This document shows, piece by piece, positions 1 through 12,500 of a DNA stretch of 50,816 bases (its first letter is position 1; each line of letters starts with the position of its first letter). The position numbers and the translations under genes are program-made. This DNA is from Basidiobolus ranarum (taxonomy: Eukaryota > Basidiobolomycota > Basidiobolomycetes > Basidiobolales): positions 1 through 50,816 of the forward strand of contig JASJQH010006892.1 of NCBI GenBank assembly GCA_040143965.1. The letters run 5' to 3'. Below the pieces are notes generated by a model, which was not told where the DNA came from, ran no database searches, and saw nothing but the letters and a program-made list of their open reading frames with translations.

Positions 1-228
1 GAGAAGGAATTCAAGAATTTCGACTACTTGCTATATGAGCGCTATCCAGGATATGTCGATCCATTGAAGATGTGTGTTGGTGACCCACCCGAATGGGTGA
101 AATGTGTTGATCCGGAGCCAATTATTAAAGAACTCCGAGAAACCAAAAGTCTGGAAGTTATTGGAACTGACTGTAAGGAGATGGATATACAAGTGCCTGG
201 AACCCGCAGAAGAACCCTGGATGTGTAA
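1..228 (+). CDS. STK32/YANK-like Ser/Thr kinase, C-terminal end only (upstream tandem copy)
   Basis: The open frame starts at base 1 and ends at a TAA at 226-228, so only the last 75 residues lie in the window. The first 111 bases are identical to 3154-3264, inside the final exon of the complete kinase gene just downstream. After that the two copies diverge abruptly, although both keep a short tail ending in an Arg-Arg-Arg-Thr motif. This is therefore the 3' end of a tandem paralogue in the same orientation. The segment lies C-terminal to the catalytic domain, so kinase activity cannot be judged from it. The assignment rests entirely on the neighbouring copy. Confidence 0.85.
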   Translation, partial: EKEFKNFDYLLYERYPGYVDPLKMCVGDPPEWVKCVDPEPIIKELRETKSLEVIGTDCKEMDIQVPGTRRRTLDV

Positions 229-934
229 CTGATTTTGAAATTATAAGCGAGTAAACTGCGTTGCATTAGAAGTATGAATACGAGAAAAATGAGGCACAGA
301 TAATGCAGAAACCCCATTTTACTTCAAAGCTTTCTTGCCACCACGATGTGCTTGATAAATAGCAGTATATATATATGCATAGTACACTATATTTTTCCCA
401 ACACAAACATGTATTATAATTGAATGATATATCCCTCGCCCAATATTGTTGCTACTTGTTACTAGAAATTTTGAATTTTCTATAGCGAACGACAAAGCAG
501 TTCTATGTATAATCTTTTCGGTCTAACAAACAAACAGAAATATTGAATTTATTACAAATACTTTGGTTTCGAATTCGCCACAATATAGACATCACGCTAT
601 AAAAGGAAATTATCCTTGCCTCCACATGTGGGATATTCTGGTGTGTTATTGCAGATTAGAATCCGGATTCTTATTTAAATTATTCCCAAATGAAGGAACT
701 CGCAATACTAGTACTCAATGACTTTCTAAACGAGCGTAGTACGCGTTCGAAAATCCTGAGGAATAGTTACACGATTCGTTAATTGCATATTTGTATTACT
801 AAACCATATAAAATTACGTATGCTTATTACTAATTTCTAATATGGACTAATTAATTTCTTAACTTTGAAATTCTAATTCTAATTTTTGCTACTTATGTCG
901 CTACTGTAAGTTCTTTAACTAACTGCGAATAATA
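229..934. other. Intergenic spacer between the tandem kinases
   Basis: AT-rich sequence holding the 3' flank of the upstream kinase and the promoter of the downstream one. There is a TA-rich run at about 366-376. I see no open frame, RNA gene or element. Confidence 0.6.
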
Positions 935-3378
935 ATGGGCAACCTAAAATCAAAAGTATTTGAAAATGCAGAAGAAGGTACCAGTCGAAAACTTCTTAAT
1001 GACCAACGAGATCAATATAATATTTACTTGTAGTTTTTTTGTAAAGTCTTTGAAATGTGCTCGTTTCTAACGTTAATTCTTTTGAACCTGGGCTTCTTTA
1101 GTGAACATCCGCCATTTTTACTTAAGAAACAGTGTTGGTAGAGGAAGTTTTGGCAAGGTATATTTCCTTTTATTTCTCTTATTGGCCTATACACGTTTGC
1201 TCGCGTTCACTTGCTCTTGTTACTTTACTTGAGCTTACACACGTAAAAACTCGTGAGTAAGTGTGAGTCATACACCCCACCTGGCTAACGAGTCTGAAAT
1301 CAAACTAGAGGCCACAATAGAATCTCACTTTAATTATCGACCATAGTTTACTAACCGCCAGCCATTATACATTCACTTCATTATCGCACATTATTCAAGG
1401 TCCGTATTGTGGAACACAAGGAGACCAAAAAGCTATATGCTCTCAAATATATCAACAAGGTGGAATGCATCAAGATGAACGCGTTGAAAAATGTGTTACG
1501 TGAACGAAACATATTGGAAAAGTTGGATCATCCATTCATATGCAATATGCGCTTCGCTTTTCAAGACGACTACAACATGTTCATGGCACTGGATCTGATG
1601 CTAGGTGGCGATCTAAGATTTCATATGAATCGACGAAGGTTCTCGGAACAAGCGGTCAGGTTTTGGGTCTCGGAGCTGGCGTGTGGTTTACGCTACCTAC
1701 ACAAGCAGTCCATTATACACAGGTAAATAGTGACCAAATTAGTACATAAGTAGGATGAGTCATGATGATGAGGGTAATGGTGAATAGCCCAAATACGAGT
1801 AGATGCAGAATCGAATGAGCTTTTGGAGAGAACTCACAAGGTGCATATGAAGAAAGGGTAGTGTGAGGCCCACTGATGTAGAGCATAATGGAATGTGGAG
1901 AGAGAGAGGAGTAAAGACAGATAGGGATAGTAATAGAAGTGGCAATAGCAATAGCCTTAGTGATGGTGATAGTGATAGTGATAGCGATAGAGAGATAAAC
2001 AGCATCGAGCAACATCAGAAACTAACCTGGTAATTTCCATCTTCACAACATAGGGATATCAAACCAGACAACATTCTACTGGATCAAGAAGGTATGCTAG
2101 AATTCGATTAAAGCGAGTAGTAGAAGGTGAGAGGAGTAAGCCAATGGTACTGACCCAAGTTTGACAATGACATAGGACACGCGCATCTCACAGACTTTAA
2201 CATCGCCATTATGCACAGCAACAAACCACTGTTATCACGTTCGGGTACATACAACTATATGGGTAAGTGCAAGAAAGCTCTCTGTGCCTCTGTTGAAAGA
2301 ATCACAATTGAACACATAGACAAAGATGATGTCTGGAGGAGTGGAGAGAAACGACGAGCAGGATCACTAATATTATTGTCTATTTTATAGCACCTGAGAT
2401 ATTTTCTCCACATGGATATGACACAACAGTTGATTGGTGGTCACTTGGTGTAGTGTTCTATGAAGCGATATATGGCAAGGTGAGAACGATGAAGATACTA
2501 GCATAGAATAGGATAAGACGGAGACTAAGAAGAAGTCCGTAGAGATATTTCAGCAATGAAGGAGACTTACTTTTCTACATACTTCTAGCGTCCGTTTACA
2601 TTTGACAATGCGGACAAAGTGAAAGAAGCCATCCAACACGCGGAGATTCCATTTCCGAATATTTCCAAGACTGGATCAGTGTCGGAGGAATGCATCTCGG
2701 TGATGAAAGGGGTAAGTAAATGGAATGGAACAGTCACAGGAAGGCAAAGTGAAGATTAGATCTAAAATTGAAAAGCAGAAGATGATTGTGACACATCAGA
2801 GAGCTAACACCTTGACATATCTTAGTTTCTAGAACGCGACATCACGAAGAGATTAGGCTGTGGAACGGACGGGTTTCTTCGCATACAACAACATCCATTT
2901 TTTCAAGATATCGACTGGGACGAACTTGAACAAAAAAGATGCAGCCCTCCATTTGCACCTAGCGTACGTCTCTCTATGGACATCAGTGATATTTCATGTA
3001 TTCTAATTTTTCTACTTGTAGCAAAAACAATCAAACTTTGACATAGCATACGATCTTGAAGAACTACTACTAGAACAGAATCCACTTGAGGCCCGACCTC
3101 GCAAACGTAATCAGAAACTGAAAGCATCACTCAGCAAGGAAATGGAGCGTATTGAGAAGGAATTCAAGAATTTCGACTACTTGCTATATGAGCGCTATCC
3201 AGGATATGTCGATCCATTGAAGATGTGTGTTGGTGACCCACCCGAATGGGTGAAATGTGTTGATTCTGAGCCAACTCCTGAAGATACTCGTGGCACTAAG
3301 AGTTTGGATGTTATTGACTCTGATAGTGATCATTATTCACCTCTATACGATATTCGCAGAAGAACAATGGAAGTTTAA
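935..3378 (+). CDS. STK32/YANK-family AGC-type Ser/Thr protein kinase
   Basis: Nine exons (935-977, 1102-1157, 1400-1722, 2054-2091, 2176-2262, 2391-2479, 2589-2711, 2826-2963, 3022-3378) give 417 residues, close to the length of animal STK32 proteins. The start is an MGN N-terminus, a possible N-myristoylation site, followed by FENAEEVNIRHF, which matches the family start. Visible motifs are the glycine loop GRGSFG (27-32), the ATP lysine in YALKY (K49), HRDIKPDN (140-147), DFN (160-162) and APE (183-185). DFN in place of DFG is usual for YANK kinases and does not indicate a dead enzyme. Substrates of this family are poorly known. It follows a near-identical copy whose tail opens the window. 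The large third intron carries a GATAGT-like microsatellite. The kinase call is firm; the exon ends are inferred. Confidence 0.9.
1919..1997 (+). repeat. Degenerate (GATAGT)n-type microsatellite inside a kinase intron
   Basis: Imperfect short repeats built on GATAGT, GGCAAT and GGTGAT fill part of the intron between the third and fourth exons of the STK32-like gene. The purest part is at about 1963-1990. The repeat creates the long, biased reading frames on the minus strand here, which are not genes. Confidence 0.7.
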
Positions 3379-4272
3379 GCCTAGCCCCTGCTTGCGTAGA
3401 ATGACCACTCGCCGAAGTCATAGCAATTATGATTTTGTATGTAAGCATTAGTGACATTTGTTCATCTTTGCCGAAACAGCCCATGGATATTTCAATTCAC
3501 ATACTCTTAACATGCCATTGTTTATGGACGTTTTTCTTTAGCTTAATATGTACCATATCCGTATTCCACATAGTTTAATCTCTACTAATGTATTATCGAA
3601 AGTGCGCAGTCAATATTAGTTACTAAATTTTTTACAAATATCACTCACATGTAAACTCAAACACATGCATCAATGAATTTTGCGGCGTATTTGCAAAGCT
3701 TGAACCAATATATAGGTATCAAATAAAATACACTGTTGCAAACTCTTCCAATGACGAGGTTTAGTACTGCTTTTAATTTTAACCATCGGGTAAATATGGA
3801 CCCGAATATGGACCCGAATCTTAGATTTAATGCGAAACGTACGTATATTGGATATTTTCATCAATCTCGGATAAGTTTAGAGAAAATCCACGGAACAAAA
3901 GGATCATTTAAACAGCTGATATGTGACTATGTCATTGAAAGTCTGATTATTATGTATTTCTCCTGTGTATTTCTGCGCTTCGATTGGGGTCGCTAAGATA
4001 TGATCGGCTTTTTTTTTTCGACCAAAAAAAAATCTTTCAACCTAATCCAATCATGTTCCTCAAGTACATGCCATTTCAATTTCTAATCTAAATTAATCAC
4101 TATATTACTATCGTGGCATCCTTTGTGGTCACCTTTCGTTTTTCTTTTTCCCCATTGAAAGAACAAAATATTCAGTATCTACTGGAATCTTTCTTCTTCC
4201 CTTTTACTAATTCGATTAATATACATACATTTTGTGTTGCGTCTGAGATATTGTTTTTTGTTCCAACATATT
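3379..4272. other. Intergenic, kinase 3' flank and RRN3 promoter
   Basis: No convincing gene. An open frame at 3736-3996 has biased, low-quality composition and no recognisable motif. It contains a perfect 12-base tandem repeat (two copies of ATGGACCCGAAT at 3796-3819). A poly-T/poly-A pair near 4009-4031 could form a hairpin. Confidence 0.5.
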
Positions 4273-6651
4273 ATGGTTTCCGTCCGTTCACCTTCTTTGA
4301 AACCAACCTTAGCGTCTGAGAATCGAAAAGAAATGTTGTCTTATCTTGACACCCCCACTCCCGTAGAGGATGTTGATCAACTTCCCTCCTTAAATGATAT
4401 TGATAATGAGCCCACTGTCAAGAGTTCCTCTCCGCCTCCTGATCTTTTGGGTAGAGGACGTGAACAAAACGAGCTCAATGAAAATGCTTTGTTTATGATG
4501 ACCACATTCATTATGAATGCCCTGAAAGAGAAGGCAGCGGTACGTTTTTATACAAAAAAACATTTTCAAATAAACCACGCACTACAGCTTCTTGAGCTGT
4601 TGTTGTCCCAGTTGGACCAACGAAATTTCGTTCTCTGTGCCACATGGTATGGCGAGATCGATATGAACAACAGCCTTTTTTGACTTCTCACTTTAATATT
4701 TCTTTATGATTCCTCCAAGTCACCCTTATAGACCTATTTCATGAGGTATGAGCTCTAATGGTTCTTACCTTATTTGTAGGGAAACTTTGGGCCTTATGAA
4801 GATATCATTCGTCAACTCTCAGCTAAACCGAATTCTCTGGATGCCACAAGCCCTACTAGACTTTTACAATGGATACGTGCTTTAACCAAGTCAGTTTCCT
4901 CTCTCAACAGAGAATGCCATGCTTTAATTGAAGCAGCCCTTTCTATTGATTGGCCTGCTAAAGACGATATTTTTGTTCAGTCATATGTTCACTTTTTGGC
5001 AAACTTGGTTTCTGCACATGCATTTTATATCCACCCAACCGTTCGTATGCTCGCAAGACACTTCGTTTTCCGTATGTATTCTAATTTTGATTCTATGAGT
5101 ATTTCGCTTTCGATTCAGCTTCTAAATTTTCTCTATTTTAAACAGGGGCTGGATTCGAGTCTCCCATTTGCAATGTAAGTGCTGAAACCTACTATGAAAG
5201 GGTACATAACGCTACGAAGATGGTTATGGGCTTAATTCCAACTGGCCCAACTAGTTTGTATCCAGTCTTGGTGGAGATGTTTCCACACAAGCGCCAGAGC
5301 TTGCAGAGCCAGACTTATTACCTGAAGAATATTTTTCGTCTCCTAGAATATGTTCCTATTCTCAGAAACCAGCTTTTATCAGTTATTGTTGATAGAGTTA
5401 TTCAAATTGATGTAAGTCTACTATAGTTTATCAGTTTCTTCCGAATGGTTTATTGATGTGTCATTTAGGTTGAGATTCAAGTTGAACTGGAGGAGATGGA
5501 CGATGATGAGGATGACGACGAGGTTTTCCAACTGGACATGGCCAACCATGAATTGGAGGATTCAGAGATTGACGATTCTGATGACGAGGATGCTCTACCT
5601 ACAGTCGCTACTGTGAATGTTAAAGAGATGTCTGCTAAACTGGACTCCATGTTAGAGCTTATTTTCCAATATATCCAGGTCAATCATCAAGCAGGTGATT
5701 TGGAATATATTCGTGAGCTTTTTTACGTCTTACTCGATATCTTCGACAAAACCATCTTGCAAACTTTCAAGTCACGCTATACTCAGTTTCTCTTATTCTA
5801 CACGAGCTCACTTGATGAAAGCTTTCCGGACATATTCCTTGGAACACTTGCTTCTCGCACCTTTGACACCTCAACACCACTTGTGAATCGAGTTTCTGCT
5901 GCCTCCTATATCTCAAGCTTTGTCTCACGAGCCAAATTCCTTGATCAAACCTCAGTTCGCACTGTAGTTGGATTGATGACAGGGTTTACCGAGACATATG
6001 CTGATCAGTACGAAAGCACTGTTTCCTATCCAGATGCTGACAGATTTTCGGTCTTTTATGCGGTTACTCAAGCCATCCTTTATATCTTCTGTTTCCGTTG
6101 GAAGGATTTGCTCGATGATAGCGCGGAGAATGGAGTTCGTCAATGGCATGGCGGTCTTGGTAATTTCCAAAGAATTATCATGTCTAGATTCAACCCACTT
6201 AAGGTATATATCACACTTTCATTGCAAAACGTATTAATAGAACCTTTACTAACCAATTCCAAAGATTTGTTCACCCAATGTGGTCAAACAATTTGCCCAT
6301 CTCAGTCATGAGCTCAACCTGATGTATTGTTATACAGTTATCGAGCAAAACAAGAGACTCTATTTGCCCAAGAAGGGCTCCACCGTCTCAAAGTCTGCTA
6401 GTTCCAATCTACCAGCCCAGCATCAGCCTTCATTCCATGAGTTGGAGACTTTCTTTCCTTTTGACCCATATGCTTTGCCCAACTCTTCCCGATTTGTAGA
6501 AGAGATCTATCAAGAGTGGCAGAACGAAGAAGCGAGTGATGAGGAGAGTGAAGGTGAAAATGAGGAGGAAGACGAAGAGATGCAGGTTGGATTCATGGCC
6601 ATGTCAATCTCTCCATCCCCTAACTTAGTCGAAAAGGCATTCAATTTGTAA
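4273..6651 (+). CDS. RRN3: RNA polymerase I-specific transcription initiation factor RRN3 (TIF-IA)
   Basis: RRN3 bridges RNA polymerase I and the core factor at the rDNA promoter in the nucleolus and links growth signals to rRNA synthesis. Five exons (4273-4539, 4780-5071, 5146-5411, 5469-6203, 6265-6651) join in phase to 648 residues, the usual size for the family. The HEAT-like helical body is recognisable through segments such as VQSYVHFLANLVSAHAFYIH and the stretch ending FPHKRQ. A dense Asp/Glu block at about residues 285-317 is the acidic loop known in RRN3. A second acidic run and FDPYALPNSSRFVEEIYQEW sit near the C-terminus, as in orthologues. I chose ATG 4273 because the open frame upstream of it has no conserved character. 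AATAAA occurs about 130 bases after the stop. Confidence 0.93.
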
Positions 6652-7055
6652 ATCAAATTTCCTTCATTCGTTCATCGCAGTATCATTTCCATACATATAT
6701 TTGACCTGATATACTGAATCCCTCACCGTAATCACACCTTTTTCAATTGTAATGTACAGTTCCGACATAATTTCGTATCCAACACTAAATAAACAACAAT
6801 ATTCATATTTATCTTTTCAGCATAAGCTCAACAAACAAATCCACCGATCCTGCAATCCCATACCATGACGTTAGCAATCAAGCACACCTATGCTATATCA
6901 AGTGGTCTAGTCTAAAGTACTGGGCAATAACGGGAAATGCACCTGGGATGTCCATAGGAACTCAACCGCTCGGAGAATATAGTTTACTATTTATACGGCA
7001 TCTAAGGGAGGTTCAGCTCATCATATCCACATTCCAGTTGCAAGCGCGCGTGAAC
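6652..7055. other. Intergenic, RRN3 terminator region and promoter of the small secreted gene
   Basis: Holds a likely poly(A) signal (TAAATAAAC, about 6786) for RRN3 and the upstream region of the next gene. The reading frame at 6948-7055 is open but lacks coding character. It lies ahead of the ATG that begins the signal peptide, so I leave it out. Confidence 0.5.
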
Positions 7056-7379
7056 ATGTATTACCCAACCTTCTTCTTTCTACTCTTCTTGCCTGGGGCT
7101 TTTTCTTGTATTCTTGGAGAAATCAAGTGCTCCAATACCCACCACGATACTATATTGTATTGTGTAGATAACAATTGGAAATCAATTACATGCGCAAGCG
7201 GTACCTCTTGTAAAGTGCAAAACTCTGATAAACTGAAGATTGAGTGCGAATATGATTATGAGAGGAGCAGTGCTTTAAACCCGTCAAACTCCTCACCCAC
7301 TTATAAACGTGTAAAGCGAAATATTAATTCCAAGGTTGGAGCTTTGATTGAGCCAGAGACTGGCACTGTCATTCGTTGA
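7056..7379 (+). CDS. Small secreted cysteine-rich protein, CBM19-like
   Basis: A 107-residue protein. I chose ATG 7056, not the earlier in-frame ATG at 6948, because it places a clear signal peptide at the N-terminus (MYYPTFFFLLFLPGAFS, cleavage near residue 18-20). The mature part has about six cysteines spaced as C, YC, ITC, TSC and IEC, with the segment CASGTSC. This resembles the C-x-GTxC core of family 19 chitin-binding modules. The C-terminal half carries basic residues, including a KRVKR site that could be processed. The binding role is inferred from this pattern only. It may be a cell-wall or effector-like protein. It stands alone between RRN3 and a membrane protein gene. Confidence 0.6.
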   Translation: MYYPTFFFLLFLPGAFSCILGEIKCSNTHHDTILYCVDNNWKSITCASGTSCKVQNSDKLKIECEYDYERSSALNPSNSSPTYKRVKRNINSKVGALIEPETGTVIR

Positions 7380-7704
7380 TTTGGTTCTAGTTAGGGTAGT
7401 CATCAAAAATATCGGAAATATTAAGTTAATGGTTTTTGGCTGTATTTATTTTGTCATCACATGATTAAAAAATCTATGTATCATCTTTATTTCTCGACTG
7501 TTTTGAGGAGTAAATCGTACACGGGATAAATATGCACATATATATCCCAAATAAGGCCCATTTTTGTTGAAGCTTAAAATTGCATATAATTTCCAATTTG
7601 CAGCCTCTTTTTGTACCATTTGGTCATGTGGATCCATTAGTAAGGGCTATTTGGATTATTGTTAGTTTACATGACATTCCGATTGTTGATCCGCTATTCT
7701 AATA

Positions 7705-8141
7705 ATGTCTACACCAGAGCAAACTACTCTCCTTCCTACTCATGCCGAAGACAGTCAACGGACTTCAGAAACTTCTCGAGTTACTACTCAAGAAGTTTTA
7801 CACTGGTTTGTAGTTCTACTCGTTTTTGCTTTAGCGGGTTCAACTACAGCTAGAGTTGTATCACCTCTTCTACATGCGATTGGGATTCAAGGTAAAGGGA
7901 GCAATATAATAACCCAATTGTTTATAGAACTGATCAAATATTCTCGTTTCTTTATGTAGGTGGCTTCATTGCTGGTCCCTGGAGTTTCCGAATTCTCTAT
8001 TTTGTCATTATGACCATCTGTTATCCTTTCATACTTCTATTCTTTGGAACAATCTTTGGAAAAAGAGAATATTTCACCGTGATTGTAAAACGTATGGTTA
8101 ATCATCTCAGACTTGCGAATCTATGTAATAGAGGCCGCTAA
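7705..8141 (+). CDS. Small integral membrane protein, DUF6787-like
   Basis: Two exons (7705-7891 and 7960-8141) joined in phase give 122 residues. There are two hydrophobic stretches: one around LHWFVVLLVFALAGSTTARV and one around YFVIMTICYPFILLFFGTIF. The second is preceded by GGFIAGPWSFR and followed by GKREYF, then a basic tail. This layout (GSxT...P, then GPW, then a proline-containing helix ending in FG followed by a basic F-containing segment) recalls small bacterial and eukaryotic membrane proteins grouped as DUF6787. That family call is from memory and tentative. The function is unknown. It is transcribed towards the convergent F-BAR gene. Confidence 0.6.
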
Positions 8142-9598
8142 TTTACCAGGTTTCTACCTTTCTTAAATTCTTGAGCATATTACCGATGACCTTTATCAGA
8201 AGCAATGATTAAACACTTTCTTGTCCAAGCCTCATCAAATATACTACATAAAAGAGGGGGATTTATTAGCTGAATAATCACCAGATTATGGTCTATCTAA
8301 AAGGATACAATGGTTCAAGCATGGTTTAGGGAGTAGATCAGATAATTGTCTCGCTTGATCAGGGAATAATTGAAATTAGCTTTAAATCTGTATCAGCTTA
8401 TGATTGAATCCAAACCCGATAAAATGGAATAACAATGAACTCAATCCGGCTTTTCCGCCAGTTATTTGTATTACATTAACCTTGGCACTACGCAGACAAT
8501 GACTTGGATTTCACACCTATTTGTACTAGGAAGGATCAAACAAATGAATACGATAACCAGAGTGTCACTAGACTTCATCTCTACAATGACTTCAGCTCAA
8601 GTTGAGTAATTTATCCAGAACCGTAACTGTAACCGTAACCGTAGTCATCGCACGATTGTTTAAGCTACCAGTGAATCAACTGAATAAATAGGGATTTCTA
8701 CCTGCGAATAGACTGAATAAATAGGTCATCTAGCTTTGAGCCTTCGCTCAGCGATATTCTCGTCAAGCATCTAAAATATGATGATTCAAACCCTCACCCT
8801 CACCATCCCCAAACAAGTAACGTTGAATATTTTACTATGTCTATTGATTAGAGCGTTCCCATCAGTTTTCTATAAACAATTGAAATCCACCGCACGTCTT
8901 GCCGCGTTATTCTTTATCTTCCGTATAACGATACAAATCAAAGAAAGGCTTTGGGATGCTGTGGTTAATCATCAAAGTGGGCCAATGATCCATTTAAATC
9001 TACATGCCATCACTTCGAGCAAGAATTATTTTTTAGGTCCTCGCGCTACCTTCTTTAGTAGACACAAGATCCTACGTCAAATCAATGGTAAATGTTTTAT
9101 TGGATTTGAATGACGGTCATTTTCTAATTCACTTGCATTAACAAGATTTGGGTGAATTGCAAGACGAGTTGTTTGTCTCATTGAATACTCTGATAAGTCA
9201 GAATCCTGATGAGGACGGAATAGAGGACATTCTGTGGAGCATAGACAAGCAAAAGAGTTTCGACCTATTCTCTGAATAAGAGATAAAATAGACATTGCAA
9301 TAGAGATAGAGTCAACTACGAGACACGCTATCAAATAAACATATTTATAGAAGGTAAGAGTGTACTTCAAGCTAGGTTACATCATATTGTTCAACAAAAG
9401 GGCAAACATCTCATAGTGGGGTGAGGTTTAAGAATAATTAGTGGACAATGTGGAAGAGTATCAATGATATCGTATACAGTGACTTAGAGGTGTCATGGCG
9501 AAGAGGTTTAGGATATTACACGTAGAGAGAATATCCAATTAATTAAATGAATGGATATGAGTTGGTGGGAAAGTGGGCAAGGAAGAGAGTGAACAATA
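8142..9598. other. Long intergenic region between convergent genes
   Basis: Nothing convincingly coding. The open frame at 8778-9113 has no motif and is interrupted if compared with any codon bias of the neighbours. Short repeats are visible: a hexamer run ACCGTAA/ACTGTAA at 8619-8645 and two copies of GACTGAATAAATAGG-like sequence at about 8678-8727. This is the 3' flank of genes on both sides. Confidence 0.5.
8619..8645 (+). repeat. Short (ACCGTA) hexamer repeat
   Basis: Four near-perfect tandem copies of a six-base unit (ACCGTA, one copy with T in place of the second C). This is not the TTAGGG-type telomere unit. It is probably a simple microsatellite. Confidence 0.6.
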
Positions 9599-12500
9599 TC
9601 AAATATAATCCAAGTTTATCACTGGTTCGGTGAAATTGGATGGGAAAAGACCACGTTGAATGCTTTGATGCTCATCTAGAATCTCTCCTTCCCACCACCC
9701 ATCTAATCGTGTTGCTGTGACTCGAACTATCTGCCCTTCACGGAGGGAAAGTTCCTCATCGCATTCAGCTTCGTAATCGTAGAGAGCTCGAACCTCTGTA
9801 ATACTCAGTAAGTATAACCTAATTCTATAAAACACCAGTCAACATGTATAAATACCCATGTGTGGCTTAGATGCTCCAGCTCCGTTTTTGGCTCGCTTAA
9901 CCTCAGTGGGGTCAGGTGTGTTCGAGGGAGGTTCTAGTACTGAATAAATAGTATGAGCTGCTGATTTCTCATCGTTTCTTCCTACGAATAGATGTATAAC
10001 GATACGAACCTTCATCTTTGGTGGTATCGGGTTTAGAAGAAAGACCCGACGGAAAGTGCTGGGAGCTTTCCTGGTCGTCTTTATCTGTTTACAAAAACAT
10101 TGGTTTAATTGCTATTAATGGATAAGAATATATTGTTCTACCTGAAGGTGCGAATGAGGGGCTTGGCGAAGGGCCAGATGTCACTTCTAGACTCTTTCTA
10201 TTTCGATAAAATGAATCATCTGATGGCGAAGCTTTAGTAGGACTGGATTCTAGATTAGTGTAAAGTGTCAGTAGAAATTCCCGATAATTCTCAATAAACT
10301 GAAGACTTCCTACTATCTGGGGATGCAGTGACTGGAGAATAAAGCCCATTGTTCTTAAACAAAGAGGTTCTACCTCGCTTTTCTTGTTCAGTTGGTGATC
10401 TTAGAGCATCATTTCCTTTTCTTTCTGGCGAATCCGGAGTTGGATAAATTTTAGAATTTGGAGAAGTGACACGTGAATCGTAGTCCGATGATTGAGAAAT
10501 GGATGTTGAGGTAGGTGAGGATTGTGCTTCAGAGATATGACTAAAATCAGTACTAGCAGGAGACAATGTACGCTCAGGCTCGGTTTTGTTTCCAGTGGGA
10601 TGGTACGTGTGCTCTTCTTTTACAGGACTTGCAGCGCTGGTGATTATCGAGGGGGGTGGAGAAATAACTCTGCCTAGAGGATCTGTCGCTGCTTTTATTA
10701 AGCCTCCTTTAGGTTGACCTTGAAGAGGAGCAAAGTTCTGCCAGGGTGGTCTATTCTGTACCATTGGGTAATACATCATTGGGTGCTGGGATGAGGTCGG
10801 AGAGACCGCGCGGCCTGGTACCTGAGAGTAATCCATTGGACGGTTATGATAGCCCATAGGTGGTCTGTAGCCCATTGCAGCAGTGTTTCTTGGATCCATT
10901 GGGTAATAACCTCTGCTTTGGTGATAGTATGCCGCTTGTCTGTAAGCCATAGCAGGGTCGGGGGTCCCGCTGTAATAATAGTATCTAGGGTCATACATTG
11001 CACTTGCGGGGCGATCGCTTGGTGTATGTGCTTGAGTACCATTGCTCATTTGACCGGTGGAGCTGCGAAACTTGGATCGTGAATCCAACTCGCCCGCGTG
11101 ACTTTGACCGTTGGTTTCTTTGGAAAAAAGGGGATCTAAGAATATATGCATGTCAATAACAGGACACCAGCTGGAAACAAATTGAGAAATCATAACCTGG
11201 CAACTCGCCGCCTGTACCAAACTCTTGTATAAATCGGGCAATGTCGTGAGCTGCAAAGCATTTCTCTAGTGATTGACGCATGTTTTCACATCCCTGGATA
11301 AATGGAGATTTAATGAGTTTGTCGGTATACCAAATAAAGAAGCCATGCATACCATATCATCCGAGACACACACAGTCGCAATAGTATTACTGAAATCCCA
11401 ACATGACTTTTTCAGAAAATTTATCCGCTCTTCCTCAAGTTTTTGGAATAACTATATATATAAATATATGTACGAAGGAATATTCGTTAACTAACTTGAA
11501 AGATATCCCAGTGTATCTGAAATCTCTGATACCTCACAGGATTCTTTCCAGTCGTTTGTCCATTGACGCTCAATCTCATTGTATTTGTGGAGAGCTTCTT
11601 TAAATTCTTCATCTAAATTATTTTTGTGATTAGAACGTGTCGGAATGATTTCGTGTATAACATTCATCATTACCAGTGGCTCGTACAGAAGCTAGAGCAT
11701 TTGGTAACTTTGTAACTATAATTAATATGTTTTCTGGGTGATAAACTTTCAACAAAGAAACAAACTTTCTCCCTATCGCCGGAATGCTCCAGCTCTTGAA
11801 CTCTTCGAGTTTCCAAATCCAATCTTTCTTTTAACTATAGTATTGTCAACGAATGAGTGAACAATTCATGATGAGCTGAACTACATACCTTAATTATATG
11901 CGCACGAAATAAGGATTTATCTTTCGCACATTTTTCTATTTTAGCTGTTTGCTATAAAATAGAAGAAACCATCAATTGAGGATATTCCAATTGAAACGGT
12001 CCTACTCTGACTTATTACTTACCACTTTACGTTTTTCTCTTTGTGTTTCCATAAATACTGCCAATCCGCCCTCAAGCTCGACCTTCATCCTTTTACCAAG
12101 GTCAACCCTTGAATTTCCCATGGTTTCGAGTTCTCGACGTAAACTGTCCAACGATTCTTTCAAAGTGCTAATGCAATACGTGTTTCCATTTTCAAGGTTA
12201 ATTAACTTCACTCCTAAAATATGAGTATTCTAAGATTACCCAAATTCGTCTTTTCCTAAGGGACTTTGAGCCAATTTGATCAACTTTTTGCCATAGTCTT
12301 CTTCGATGGCTGCCCTAATATAGTTGAGAAAGATTTCGTATGTCAATAAGTGAAAATGATTCACGAATTTTCTAGGAAGTAACGTTATACCTCGCCGTAT
12401 ATAAAGTTTGAAGTTCTACACAGGTTTGCTTAGAAGTACGAAGTTTCTTCATTATCACTTCGACTCCTTCCTCATTTTTCCCCTATTTTGAGAGGGAGAG

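Noticed and set aside
1713-2015. Minus-strand frames of 100 and 81 residues in the third kinase intron
   Set aside because: They are Ser/Leu/Ile/Thr repeats translated from the microsatellite, antisense to a well-supported intron.
3736-3996. Plus-strand 86-residue frame upstream of RRN3
   Set aside because: No motif, a 12-base tandem repeat inside it, and composition unlike neighbouring genes.
5477-5683. Minus-strand Ser-rich frame
   Set aside because: It is antisense to the acidic (GAT/GAC/GAG) loop of RRN3 and has no independent support.
8619-8645. Possible interstitial telomere sequence
   Set aside because: The unit is ACCGTA, not CCCTAA/TTAGGG, and only about four copies occur.
8778-9113. 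Plus-strand 111-residue frame between convergent genes
   Set aside because: No domain or signal peptide, Ile/Leu-rich by base composition, and no splice partner found.
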